From Rhodococcus_G sp042754225 (GTDB lineage Bacteria; Actinomycetota; Actinomycetes; Mycobacteriales; Mycobacteriaceae), in assembly GCF_042754225.1 (NCBI RefSeq), contig NZ_JBHZAH010000009.1:1-64000 (forward strand): DNA of 64,000 nt, written 5' to 3'. The notes beneath the pieces are model-generated. The model was not told the DNA's origin. It did no database searches and was given only the letters and a program-made list of their open reading frames with translations. Positions 50,901 through 57,676 of the stretch are shown here, piece after piece (the first letter of the stretch is position 1; each line of letters opens with the position of its first letter). The translations under genes were made by a program, and so were the position numbers.

Positions 50901-51129
50901 CAAGGACCGGATCCGGGAACTGCAGGACGCCCGCCGGGCCGCCGGCCTGGACGTCTCGGACCGGATCACGGTGACGCTCGAGGTGCCCGCCGAGCGGCTC
51001 GACTGGGCCCAGCGGCACCGCGACCTGATCGCCGGCGAGATCCTTGCGACCTCACTGGAGTTGGGCGCCGCGGGCGCCGGTGCCGTCGATCTCGGCGAGG
51101 GCGTGCGGGCGAGCCTGGCGAAGGCCTGA
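47944..51129 (+). CDS. ileS: Isoleucyl-tRNA synthetase (type 2, eukaryote-like)
   Basis: A 1061-residue class I synthetase. The HIGH motif is H-Y-G-H within P-F-A-N-G-L-P-H-Y-G-H (about 55-65), and the KMSKS motif is K-M-S-K-S-K-G-N-Y-P-D (about 629). The H-Y-G-H form, W-D-C-H-G-L-P and long C-terminal part mark the eukaryote-like IleS2 group, which is usually less sensitive to mupirocin. GTG 47944 follows GAGGAG at the end of the T-box. Two non-conserved loops, near residues 226-236 (A-P-E-R-S-L-R-S-D-Q) and near 930 (G-R-S-A-G-S-A-P-A-A-G), are encoded by family A repeats in opposite orientations. Confidence 0.96.
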   Translation: MSETYPRVDLTGGRSSAGVNFPELEQRVLAAWDADDTFRASVANRADAEEFVFYDGPPFANGLPHYGHLLTGYVKDLIPRYQTMRGKKVERRFGWDCHGLPAELEAEKQLGIKDKSQIDAMGLAEFNAYCKQSVLRYTDEWRDYVTRQARWVDFDNDYKTLDLDFMESVMWAFKELHDKGLIYQGFRVLPYSWYEQTPLSNQETRLDDAYKMRQDPAVTVDMVLTAPERSLRSDQKHLTVLDGANALIWTTTPWTLPSNLAIAVHPEVDYVLVAGEDGKRYVLGAARVGHYARELGESPEVLGEFKGAELVGLTYTPPFDFFHGPDKGHAEAHRVLAADYVTTESGTGIVHLAPAFGEEDMDVATANGIEIVQPLDPGGKFTSMVPPYEGMQVFDANPVIIKDLKAAGKLLRHETIEHSYPHSWRSGQPLIYMAVPSWFVAVTKFRDRMVELNQEITWVPEHIKDGQFGKWLEGARDWNISRNRYWGSPIPVWVSDDPAYPRVDVYGSLDQLEADFGVRPTDLHRPMIDELTRPNPDDPTGRSTMRRVPEVLDCWFESGSMPYAQVHFPFENREWFQTHNPGDFIVEYNGQTRGWFYTLHVLATALFDRPAFKTVAAHGIVLGDDGLKMSKSKGNYPDVKEVFDRDGSDAMRWFLMSSPILRGGNLVVTEQGIREGVRQALLPLWNAWSFLQLYASKPGEWRTDSPNVLDRYILAKLASTRDAITGALDVNDIAGACDELRTFCDALTNWYVRRSRSRFWDEDRDAIDTLHTVLEVVCRLAAPLLPLATEVIWRGLTGGRSVHLTDWVGESALPADAELVESMDEVRSVCGAVLGLRKAQNLRVRLPLPEVTVAAPGAERLRPFLDIIADEVNVRKVDLTDDVDVHGRFELVVNARAAGPRLGKNVQTVIKAVKAGDWSEVDGVVMVYPGRSAGSAPAAGIALLPEEYTQRLVAAEPESTAALPANAGLVVLDSVVTEELEAEGWAKDRIRELQDARRAAGLDVSDRITVTLEVPAERLDWAQRHRDLIAGEILATSLELGAAGAGAVDLGEGVRASLAKA
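48621..48649 (+). repeat. Dispersed repeat family A, first copy in ileS
   Basis: 29 bp starting GCCGGAGCGGAGCCTGCGGA. It differs from the murD copy by one base and encodes part of a loop in the editing-domain region. Confidence 0.7.
50734..50753 (-). repeat. Dispersed repeat family A, inverted copy in ileS
   Basis: CGCTCCGCGGGCTCCGCTCC is the exact reverse complement of 20 bases of the murD copy. It encodes a Gly/Ser/Ala loop in the C-terminal region. Confidence 0.65.
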
Positions 51130-51157
51130 TCCGAGCCGAACTGTCGGTGCGGCGGCG

Positions 51158-51163
51158 TAGGTT
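51158..51163 (+). promoter_or_regulatory. Leaderless promoter (-10) of tfoX-dinB
   Basis: TAGGTT is followed by 6 nt and ATG 51170. No ribosome site is present. Confidence 0.5.
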
Positions 51164-51169
51164 GCTGCC

Positions 51170-51526
51170 ATGAGCACGAACAGTGAGACGGTCGCGTACG
51201 TCCTGGGGCAGCTCGAGCCCCTGGACGTACGCGCCCGGGCGATGTTCGGCGAGTACGGGTTGTACTGCGACGAGAAGATGGTCGCGATGATCTGCAACGA
51301 CACCGTGTTCGTGAAGCCGAGCGAGGTGGCCGAGGAGTACCTCGGCCCCGAGGCGCTGGCGCCGCCGTATCCGGGCGCGAAGGACCACTTCGCCGTTCCG
51401 GAGGCGCGGCTCGCCGACGTCGACTGGCTGCACGCGTTCGTCCAGCGGACCGCGGACGTCCTGCCCGCGCCGAAGCCGAAGAAGCCGAAGAAGCCGAGCC
51501 CCGAGAAGAAGCCCACGCCTGGATGA
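51170..51526 (+). CDS. TfoX N-terminal domain protein
   Basis: A 118-residue protein with the TfoX N-terminal fold: R-A-R-A-M-F-G-E-Y-G-L-Y, V-A-M-I-C-N-D-T-V-F-V-K and P-P-Y-P-G-A-K-D-H-F. There is no TfoX C-terminal domain. TfoX activates competence in gamma-proteobacteria, but isolated N-domains in actinobacteria have no known role. The tail is Lys/Pro repetitive (P-K-P-K-K-P-K-K-P). Its stop overlaps dinB (ATGA), so both products are coupled. Confidence 0.88.
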   Translation: MSTNSETVAYVLGQLEPLDVRARAMFGEYGLYCDEKMVAMICNDTVFVKPSEVAEEYLGPEALAPPYPGAKDHFAVPEARLADVDWLHAFVQRTADVLPAPKPKKPKKPSPEKKPTPG

Positions 51527-52887
51527 CCCGACCAGCCACGTCCCGTCGATGGGTACTGCACCTCGACATGGATGCGTTCTTCGCGTCCGTCGAGCAGCTG
51601 ACCCGGCCGACACTGCGGGGACGGCCGGTTCTGGTCGGTGGCCTCGGCGGCCGAGGGGTGGTCGCAGGCGCCAGCTACGAGGCGCGGGCGTTCGGCGCGC
51701 GCTCCGCGATGCCGATGCACCAGGCCCGGCGGATGGTCGGGGCCGGAGCGGTGGTCCTGCCGCCACGCGCCGGCCTGTACTCGACGTTGAGCAAGGCCGT
51801 GTTCGATGCCCTGCGCACGCGGATGCCGGTGCTCGAGATGCTCTCGATGGACGAGGCGTTCGGGGAGCCTGCCGAACTCGCGGGCGCGGACGCGGAGTCG
51901 GTCCGCGTCTTCGCGGAGGAGTTGCGGGCGCTGGTCTTCGCCGAGACCGGCCTGGTGGCGTCGATCGGCGCGGGCTCCGGAAAGCAGATCGCGAAGATCG
52001 CGTCGGGGCTGGCCAAGCCGGACGGGGTGCGGGTGGTGACGCCCGACGAGCAGCGCCCGCTGTTCGAGGCGCTGCCCGTGCGCAAACTCTGGGGCATCGG
52101 CCCGGTTGCCGAGGAACGTCTGCGTCGCCTGGGCGTGGAGACGATCGGCGGCCTGGCCGCGACCTCGGAGGCCGAGGTCGTCTCGGCGCTGGGCGCGACG
52201 GTCGGACCGGGCCTGCACCGGCTCGCCCGCGGCATCGACGACCGTCCGGTAGCCGAGCGCGCGGACGCCAAACAGGTCAGTGCGGAGACCACCTTCCCCG
52301 CCGACCTGGTGACGCTGGACCAGCTGCGGGCGGCCGTCGAACGAACGGGAGCCAGCGCGCACGCGCGACTGCTGCGCGACGGTCGCGCCGCCCGGACGGT
52401 GGTGCTCAAGCTGAAGAAGGCGGACATGTCCGTCGTGACCCGCTCTGCGACGCTGCCGTACGCGACCGCGGACCGGCAGACACTGGTGGCCACGGCGCAG
52501 CGGCAGGTGATCGACCCGCTCGAGCTGGGACCGGTGCGGCTGGTGGGGGTCTCGCTGGGCGGATTGTCCTCGACCGCACAGGGTTCGCTGTTCCCGGACC
52601 TCGAGCACGGCGCCGCGACCGAGGGTGCTGTGACTCTCGACACAGTGCCCGCGCTGCACTCGGTTCAGTCCGCCGCACCGGCACCGACACCGGAGACCGG
52701 TTCGCGGTGGCGTCCGGGCCACGACGTCGCGCACGAGGAGTTCGGTCACGGCTGGGTACAGGGCTGCGGGCACGGCGTGGTGACCGTCCGATTCGAGACC
52801 AGGTCGACGGGGCCGGGCCAGGCCCGGACCTTCGCGGAGTCCGATCCGGCGCTGACGATCGCCGATCCCGCCGACAGTCTTCATTAA
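51523..52887 (+). CDS. dinB: DNA polymerase IV (Y-family), DinX type
   Basis: A 454-residue translesion polymerase. H-L-D-M-D-A-F-F-A-S-V-E (about 13-24) and S-M-D-E-A-F (about 107-112) hold the catalytic Asp and Glu residues. G-A-G-S-G-K-Q-I-A-K-I-A-S and the G-I-G-P-V-A-E helix-hairpin-helix follow. The C-terminal part is the little finger plus a variable tail. Position after ileS matches Rv1536-Rv1537 (dinX). ATG 51523 overlaps the tfoX stop. I find no SOS box in front of the pair. Confidence 0.94.
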   Translation: MTRPATSRRWVLHLDMDAFFASVEQLTRPTLRGRPVLVGGLGGRGVVAGASYEARAFGARSAMPMHQARRMVGAGAVVLPPRAGLYSTLSKAVFDALRTRMPVLEMLSMDEAFGEPAELAGADAESVRVFAEELRALVFAETGLVASIGAGSGKQIAKIASGLAKPDGVRVVTPDEQRPLFEALPVRKLWGIGPVAEERLRRLGVETIGGLAATSEAEVVSALGATVGPGLHRLARGIDDRPVAERADAKQVSAETTFPADLVTLDQLRAAVERTGASAHARLLRDGRAARTVVLKLKKADMSVVTRSATLPYATADRQTLVATAQRQVIDPLELGPVRLVGVSLGGLSSTAQGSLFPDLEHGAATEGAVTLDTVPALHSVQSAAPAPTPETGSRWRPGHDVAHEEFGHGWVQGCGHGVVTVRFETRSTGPGQARTFAESDPALTIADPADSLH

Positions 52888-52898
52888 GGAAGCCCTTA
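52885..52898. promoter_or_regulatory. Inverted repeat at the dinB stop
   Basis: TAAGG and CCTTA pair around AAGC across the stop codon, and AGGAAG (52887-52892) could instead pair with CTTCCT (52903-52908). It may be a weak terminator or an operator of the next gene. Confidence 0.3.
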
Positions 52899-52914
52899 TC
52901 TTCTTCCTGTTAAC

Positions 52915-52920
52915 TATCGT
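52915..52920 (+). promoter_or_regulatory. Candidate -10 of the Mtb12-like lipoprotein gene
   Basis: TATCGT in an AT-rich patch (52880-52920) gives a leader of about 134 nt. The leader contains a CGTCC/GGACG hairpin and ends with GAAGGA. Confidence 0.4.
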
Positions 52921-53060
52921 GACAGGCGTCCGTGGGTGGACGGCTCTCGCCGTGACCGCCCGCGCGACCCGAGCAGCGCAACCGAATCGCCCTGGGGCAG
53001 ATACGAGCGCCCCGGAAGATCGTCAGAAGTAGTTCATCCGAAGAGAAGGACAAGCAATTG

Positions 53061-53549
53061 ATGCTCCGTAAGACCCTCGTCGCCGGTGCCGCCCTGGCCG
53101 CCGTGTTCGCGCTGGGCGCCTGCAGCTCCAACGACGGCGGCACCACCACGACCACCACCAAGAAGGCCACCACCTCCGCCGTCGCGCCCGTCGACAGCCC
53201 GCCGGTGCCGACCGCTGCCGAGCTCAACGCGATGCTGGTCAAGGGCCTCGACCCGGCCACCCCGGTCGCCGAGAAGGTCACCCTGGTGCAGGACGGCGCG
53301 GCCGATCCCGGACTGTTCGACCAGGTCGCCGCCGCCGCCAAGCAGTCCAACGCGACCGTCACGATCGTCGACCCGATCCTCGACAACGGCGACGGCACCC
53401 TCACCGCCACCGTGAACATGAACATCGGCGGCCAGGTCAACCCGGGCACCGCGACCTTCGTGGTCGAGAACGGCAAGTGGGTGCTCTCGAAGGAGTACGC
53501 CTGCAACATCGTCAAGCTGGCGAACCTCACCTCGCCCGCCTGCGCCTGA
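53061..53549 (+). CDS. Mtb12-family low-molecular-weight lipoprotein antigen
   Basis: A 162-residue secreted lipoprotein. The signal peptide M-L-R-K-T-L-V-A-G-A-A-L-A-A ends in the lipobox L-G-A-C (Cys near residue 21). A Thr-rich linker follows, then an Mtb12-like domain with A-E-L-N-A-M-L-x-x-G-L-D-P-x-x-P and F-V-V-E-N-G-K-W-V-L-S-K-E-Y-A-C. The two Cys near the end probably form a disulfide. ATG 53061 (rather than TTG 53058) has GAAGGA upstream. Function unknown; Mtb12 is a secreted T-cell antigen. It is the first of three lipoprotein genes before lspA. Confidence 0.85.
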   Translation: MLRKTLVAGAALAAVFALGACSSNDGGTTTTTTKKATTSAVAPVDSPPVPTAAELNAMLVKGLDPATPVAEKVTLVQDGAADPGLFDQVAAAAKQSNATVTIVDPILDNGDGTLTATVNMNIGGQVNPGTATFVVENGKWVLSKEYACNIVKLANLTSPACA

Positions 53550-53650
53550 TCCACCCGAGCGGACTCGTCCGTTCACCTCGACCGAATGCCGGTGTCCCGT
53601 ACGGGGCGCCGGCATTCGGCGTTCCATGGGGAGGCGCGCGCCGCTCCGGG

Positions 53651-54400
53651 TCAGCCCGCGACGGCCGCGCCGCGGATCCGGTCGGCCGCGGTGCGCGCCA
53701 GACCCGTCAGGACGGCGGGCTCGACGGGCCGCTGCCCGGAGGCGACCACCTGCAGCACCGTCGAGCCGACGACCGCGACCACCACGTCCGAGGTCATCGT
53801 GACCCCGTCGCTGGTGGTGGTCAGCCGGACCGCTGTCGAGGCGTCGCCGACCGTCGGCTGGTCGACGCCGCCGAGGTTGTAGTCGACCCGCACGCCGTCG
53901 GCGTCGGTCCCGCTGTAGGCGGTGCACTGCGTCAGCGTGGACTGGATGCGCGTGAAGGCCTGCGCCGCACCGTTGTCGGCGTAGCTGGCCGCGTCGGTGT
54001 CGACGCTGGTGAAGTCGGGACCGCCGAAGCGGGCCGCCGCGCGGGCGAGCGAGCCGGGGGACTGGTCGGCCACCTCGGCCAGCACCTGTGCGCACGCCTG
54101 GGGCGTGGTGCTCGACTTGTCGGCGCCCGCCGATGTGCTCGCGGGCGGCAGACCGAGGTCGCGGACCGGGTCGGGCAGCGCGACGAATCCGGCGGGAAGT
54201 TCCGCCGTGGTGAGCAGTGCGGCCTGCAGCCGGTTCGGGTCGCCGATCGGCCCGGCGTTCGGGGTGGCGGGAGCGGCGACGGTGACCACCGGCGGCAGCG
54301 CGGTCGGTTGGGCCTCGCTGCCGCCGCCACAGGCGGTCAGGGTGAGGGTGAGCGCGGTCAGCGCGACCGATCCGGCTCCCACGCCCCGCATCGAGGTCAC
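53651..54400 (-). CDS. Putative lipoprotein with a sensor-like external domain
   Basis: A 249-residue lipoprotein. A short N terminus and hydrophobic core end in L-T-A-C near residue 20-24, and a Pro/Ala/Thr linker follows. The external domain has L-L-T-T-A-E-L-P-A-G-F and paired Cys (C-A-Q-V-L and Q-C-T-A-Y), which resembles PknH-sensor or LppP-type lipoproteins. No enzymatic motif is visible. GTG 54400 overlaps the stop of the upstream lipoprotein gene (GTGA), so they form one unit. Confidence 0.75.
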   Translation of the reverse strand: MTSMRGVGAGSVALTALTLTLTACGGGSEAQPTALPPVVTVAAPATPNAGPIGDPNRLQAALLTTAELPAGFVALPDPVRDLGLPPASTSAGADKSSTTPQACAQVLAEVADQSPGSLARAAARFGGPDFTSVDTDAASYADNGAAQAFTRIQSTLTQCTAYSGTDADGVRVDYNLGGVDQPTVGDASTAVRLTTTSDGVTMTSDVVVAVVGSTVLQVVASGQRPVEPAVLTGLARTAADRIRGAAVAG

Positions 54401-55380
54401 TGCGTGACCCACTTGACCCGGCTCGAGGTGGCTTGCCGCAACCGGGTGGTGCTGTTCGGATCGCTGTAGGTCTGTTCGCCACCGACGTCGACGGTGCCGT
54501 CGATCGGCAGCGGCGCGTCCAGGTCGAAGACCAAGGTGCCCTTGCCTGCCATCACGTAGGTGTCGACGTTGAGGGTGCCGGCCTCGCCGGGCAGGTCCCA
54601 CACCTTCGAGACCGGGGTCTGATTGACCGAGACGTCGACGGTGAGCCGGTCGCCGTCGCGCTCGCGGAGCGTCGCGGTGGTCACCTGGTTGAGGGCGATA
54701 CCGCTGGTCACCTGCTGCTGCACGGTCCACACCGCGCCGACGCCGATCTCGGTGTCGGGGAACGCGACGGTGCGGTAGACGGATTGGTAGAACGCCTGCT
54801 CGACGGCCGAGCGGGCGATGTCCTTGGAGTCGGGCGCGGGGGTGATGCGCAGCGCGGTCACCGAACCGGACGGTGTGATCGTCATTCCGGCCTTCGACCC
54901 GTCCGACGGCTTCAGCGCGTCCTGCAGCCGGGCGTCCGGCGTGGTGAGGGTGCCGAGCGTCAGATCGACGGAATGCGCGGGATCGTGCTGGCCGCCCCTG
55001 ACGACCGCGGTCAGCGGCATGCCGAGTTCGGGGGTGGAGAAGTCCTGCTGCGGCTGGTCGTCGATCTGCTGGTACACCTGCGAGGTCGTCGTCAGCAGGA
55101 CGTGTTGCTCGACGTCGGTGCTCGGGTGGAACGTGACCCTCTCCCGGGGCTCGGCGCCGGGATCGAGCACCTGAGTGGTGACCGCGGAGACCGGGACGGT
55201 GGTCTCGTTGGAAGCCGAGGCAGCGGTCGTGGTCGGTGCGGAATCGTCGGTGCCGGCGCAGGCGGTGACGAGGGTGGCGGCGGCGAGCGCCGCGGCGACG
55301 AGACCCGTGCGGGCCGTGACGGCGAGCACGGTGCGCGCGGCGACGGGTGAGGGCACGGACCGATTCGAGAACACTGGCAC
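54397..55380 (-). CDS. Putative lipoprotein, DUF6263-like
   Basis: A 327-residue lipoprotein. A signal peptide of about 40 residues ends in V-T-A-C near residue 38-41. The external domain is beta-rich, with R-V-T-F-H-P, A-F-P-D-T-E-I-G-V-G-A-V-W-T-V and a final S-S-R-V-K-W. The pattern resembles the DUF6263 group, function unknown. GTG 55380 is preceded by a leaderless-type TAACCT. It is divergent from lspA over 67 bp. Confidence 0.72.
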   Translation of the reverse strand: MPVFSNRSVPSPVAARTVLAVTARTGLVAAALAAATLVTACAGTDDSAPTTTAASASNETTVPVSAVTTQVLDPGAEPRERVTFHPSTDVEQHVLLTTTSQVYQQIDDQPQQDFSTPELGMPLTAVVRGGQHDPAHSVDLTLGTLTTPDARLQDALKPSDGSKAGMTITPSGSVTALRITPAPDSKDIARSAVEQAFYQSVYRTVAFPDTEIGVGAVWTVQQQVTSGIALNQVTTATLRERDGDRLTVDVSVNQTPVSKVWDLPGEAGTLNVDTYVMAGKGTLVFDLDAPLPIDGTVDVGGEQTYSDPNSTTRLRQATSSRVKWVTQ

Positions 55381-55386
55381 CCGACC

Positions 55387-55392
55387 AGGTTA
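55387..55392 (-). promoter_or_regulatory. Leaderless promoter (-10) of the lipoprotein pair
   Basis: On the minus strand TAACCT is followed by 6 nt and GTG 55380. Confidence 0.5.
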
Positions 55393-55435
55393 GCCACGGC
55401 TCGGGTGGGCTGCGGTCGACGACGCCGCGATAAGG

Positions 55436-55441
55436 GATGAT
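55436..55441 (+). promoter_or_regulatory. Weak leaderless-type -10 of lspA
   Basis: GATGAT is followed by 6 nt and GTG 55448. The first base departs from TAnnnT. Confidence 0.35.
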
Positions 55442-55447
55442 GGCGGT

Positions 55448-56068
55448 GTGAGTGAAGCGGAGAAAGCCGAGAAGTTCGCACCGAAGGAGGTGTCCGGCAC
55501 TGCACCGCTGCGGATGCGACTGCTGATCGCGATCGCCGTGGTGGTCCTCGGACTGGACCTGGCCACCAAGATCGCGGTGGTTCGGTTCGTCGAACCGGGC
55601 AAGCCGATCCGGATCGTCGGCGACGTCGTCACCTTGAACCTGATTCGCAATCCCGGCGCCGCGTTCTCGATGGCGACAGGCATGACCTGGCTGCTGACGC
55701 TGGTCGCGATCGGTGTGGTGATCGGTGTGATCAAGATCGGTCGCACGCTGCGTTCGCCGTGGTGGGCGCTCGGTCTCGGGCTCGTCCTCGGCGGCGCGCT
55801 GGGTAATCTGATCGACCGCATCTTCCGGGCCCCCGGTCCGCTGCAGGGGCACGTCGTCGATTTCGTGTCGGTGGGCTGGTGGCCGGTGTTCAACGTCGCC
55901 GACTCGGCGATCGTGTGCGGAGCGGTGTTGCTGGTCGCGCTGACGTTGTTCGGCTTCAACCCCGACGGCACGCGCGGCACCGAGCCGGATCCCGACGACA
56001 GCGCCGACACGAACACGGCACCCGACACCACCACCAGCAGCGACACGAACACCGAGGAGAACTCCTGA
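55448..56068 (+). CDS. lspA: Lipoprotein signal peptidase (signal peptidase II)
   Basis: A 206-residue aspartic protease with four spans that cuts prolipoproteins before the lipidated Cys. L-D-L-A-T-K, R-N-P-G-A-A-F-S-M-A, G-N-L-I-D-R-I-F-R and F-N-V-A-D-S-A-I are the four conserved boxes; the Asp residues of D-R and A-D-S are catalytic. The C-terminal tail is acidic with Thr/Asp repeats. GTG 55448 follows a leaderless-type -10. The stop overlaps rluD by 1 bp (TGATG). It sits next to three lipoprotein genes, its own substrates. Confidence 0.96.
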   Translation: MSEAEKAEKFAPKEVSGTAPLRMRLLIAIAVVVLGLDLATKIAVVRFVEPGKPIRIVGDVVTLNLIRNPGAAFSMATGMTWLLTLVAIGVVIGVIKIGRTLRSPWWALGLGLVLGGALGNLIDRIFRAPGPLQGHVVDFVSVGWWPVFNVADSAIVCGAVLLVALTLFGFNPDGTRGTEPDPDDSADTNTAPDTTTSSDTNTEENS

Positions 56069-56994
56069 TGCGCGAGACACGGTCGATGCCGGTGCCGGAC
56101 GGGCTCGAGGGCATGCGGGTCGACGCCGGACTGGCGCGCCTGCTCGGACTGTCCCGGACCGCGGTCGCCTCGCTCACCGACGAGGGCGCCGTCCTGATCG
56201 ACGGGACCGCGGTCGGCAAGTCCGATCGGCTGCCGTCCGGTGCGTGGCTCGAGGTCGAACTGCCGGAACCGGCCAGGCCGCTGACGGTCGAGGCGCAGCC
56301 GGTCGAGGGGATGGACATCCTCTACGCCGACGACGACATCGTCGCCGTCGACAAGCCGGTGGGCGTGGCGGCGCACGCCAGCGTCGGCTGGACCGGACCG
56401 ACCGTCGTCGGCGGACTGGCCGCCGCCGGGTACCGCATCTCCACCTCGGGCGCCCACGAGCGGCAGGGCATCGTGCACCGACTCGACGTCGGCACCTCCG
56501 GCGTGATGGTCGTCGCGACCAGCGAGCGGGCGTACACCGTGCTGAAGCGGGCGTTCAAGCAGCGCACGATCGACAAGCGCTATCACGCCCTGGTCCAGGG
56601 TCACCCCGACCCGAGCAGCGGCACCATCGACGCGCCGATCGGCCGGCATCGCAGCAACGACTGGAAGTTCGCCGTCACCGCCGACGGCAAGCCGTCCATC
56701 ACGCACTACGACACGGTGGAGGCCTTCCAGGCGGCGAGCCTGCTCGACATCCACCTCGAGACCGGTCGTACCCACCAGATCCGGGTGCACTTTGCCGCCC
56801 TGCGCCACCCCTGCTGCGGTGACCTGACCTACGGCGCCGACCCCCGCCTCGCGGAACGCCTCGGTCTGGAACGGCAGTGGCTGCACGCCCGCTCGCTCGG
56901 ATTCGCGCATCCCGCGGACGGCCGCTGGATCGAGATCACCAGCGAGTACCCGAAGGACCTGCAACACGCGCTCGAGGTTCTGCGGGGTGCGTGA
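56068..56994 (+). CDS. rluD: RluA/RluD family pseudouridine synthase
   Basis: A 308-residue RNA pseudouridine synthase. An N-terminal S4 RNA-binding domain (about 1-75) precedes the catalytic domain with H-R-L-D-V-G-T-S-G (about 135-143), where Asp attacks the uridine. R-T-H-Q-I-R-V-H and H-P-C-C-G-D follow. It modifies 23S rRNA, likely around helix 69. Position after lspA matches Rv1539-Rv1540. ATG 56068 shares a base with the lspA stop; the stop lies inside the next gene by 8 bp. Confidence 0.93.
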   Translation: MRETRSMPVPDGLEGMRVDAGLARLLGLSRTAVASLTDEGAVLIDGTAVGKSDRLPSGAWLEVELPEPARPLTVEAQPVEGMDILYADDDIVAVDKPVGVAAHASVGWTGPTVVGGLAAAGYRISTSGAHERQGIVHRLDVGTSGVMVVATSERAYTVLKRAFKQRTIDKRYHALVQGHPDPSSGTIDAPIGRHRSNDWKFAVTADGKPSITHYDTVEAFQAASLLDIHLETGRTHQIRVHFAALRHPCCGDLTYGADPRLAERLGLERQWLHARSLGFAHPADGRWIEITSEYPKDLQHALEVLRGA

Positions 56995-57676
56995 TGGCGA
57001 CCTGGTCGCTGCGCAGGCTCCGCTCCGGGCAGGCGTGGCGACGACCGTCGCCTGCGCCGTCGCCCTGGTCGTGCTCGTCCTCCTGCTGGGCGTGCTCACG
57101 CCGCCCCGACCGTCGTCCATCGCGACCGACCGGCTCGGCCCGGACTCGGGTGAGCCGGTCGCCGACTACCTGGACCGCGCCCGCACGAGCCTCGCCGACC
57201 TGGACGGCGCGAGCCAGCGGTGGGCGCTGGTCTCGTTCGATCCGGAGCAGACCGCGGCGCAGGCCTACCGGACCGCCGGCGGCGTGCGGGTCTCCCAGGT
57301 CCTGTTCCGGGTGCCGCTCGACCGGGTCCAGACGCAGCTGATCGTCGTCGACGTCGCCGGCGAGGAGTCGGTCCTGCGGGCACCGGCGGTCGCGGCGGGC
57401 CGACTGTCCGGCAGCACCGGCGAGTGGGATCGGCAGGGCCGCGTCGACGCGGTGTCGGCGTCGCGGCTGGCACAGGACTGCCCGTGTGTGGTGGGGCTGA
57501 CCGTGCGCGGCGACCCGGACCGGTTGCGGGAACTGGCCGCGGCGCCCGGGGTGCGGGCGGTCGAGGCACTGCCTGCGGACGCCGTGTTCGGCCGGTTCGC
57601 GGTCAACCCGCTGCTGCCCGAGCAGACGCAGGCGGCGTCGCCCGGCCCCGACGACGGCGAGGTGCCCGCGCGATGA
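56987..57676 (+). CDS. Unknown membrane-anchored protein
   Basis: A 229-residue protein that I do not recognise. One span (about 18-38) is followed by an external domain with R-W-A-L-V-S-F, V-L-F-R-V-P-L and C-P-C-V-V-G-L, where the two Cys (about 164-166) form a C-P-C motif. L-R-A-P-A-V resembles a small sensor or transport-associated fold. GTG 56987 overlaps rluD by 8 bp, and the stop overlaps rarD (ATGA), so it belongs to the lspA-rluD-rarD operon. Confidence 0.75.
   Translation: MRDGDLVAAQAPLRAGVATTVACAVALVVLVLLLGVLTPPRPSSIATDRLGPDSGEPVADYLDRARTSLADLDGASQRWALVSFDPEQTAAQAYRTAGGVRVSQVLFRVPLDRVQTQLIVVDVAGEESVLRAPAVAAGRLSGSTGEWDRQGRVDAVSASRLAQDCPCVVGLTVRGDPDRLRELAAAPGVRAVEALPADAVFGRFAVNPLLPEQTQAASPGPDDGEVPAR

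Noticed and set aside
47794..51018. A 1074-codon antisense frame over ileS.
   Set aside because: No recognisable motif, and it is fully explained by third-position GC bias of ileS.
51100..51170. SOS box in front of tfoX-dinB.
   Set aside because: No TCGAAC or GTTCGA half-sites are present. The promoter looks constitutive and leaderless.
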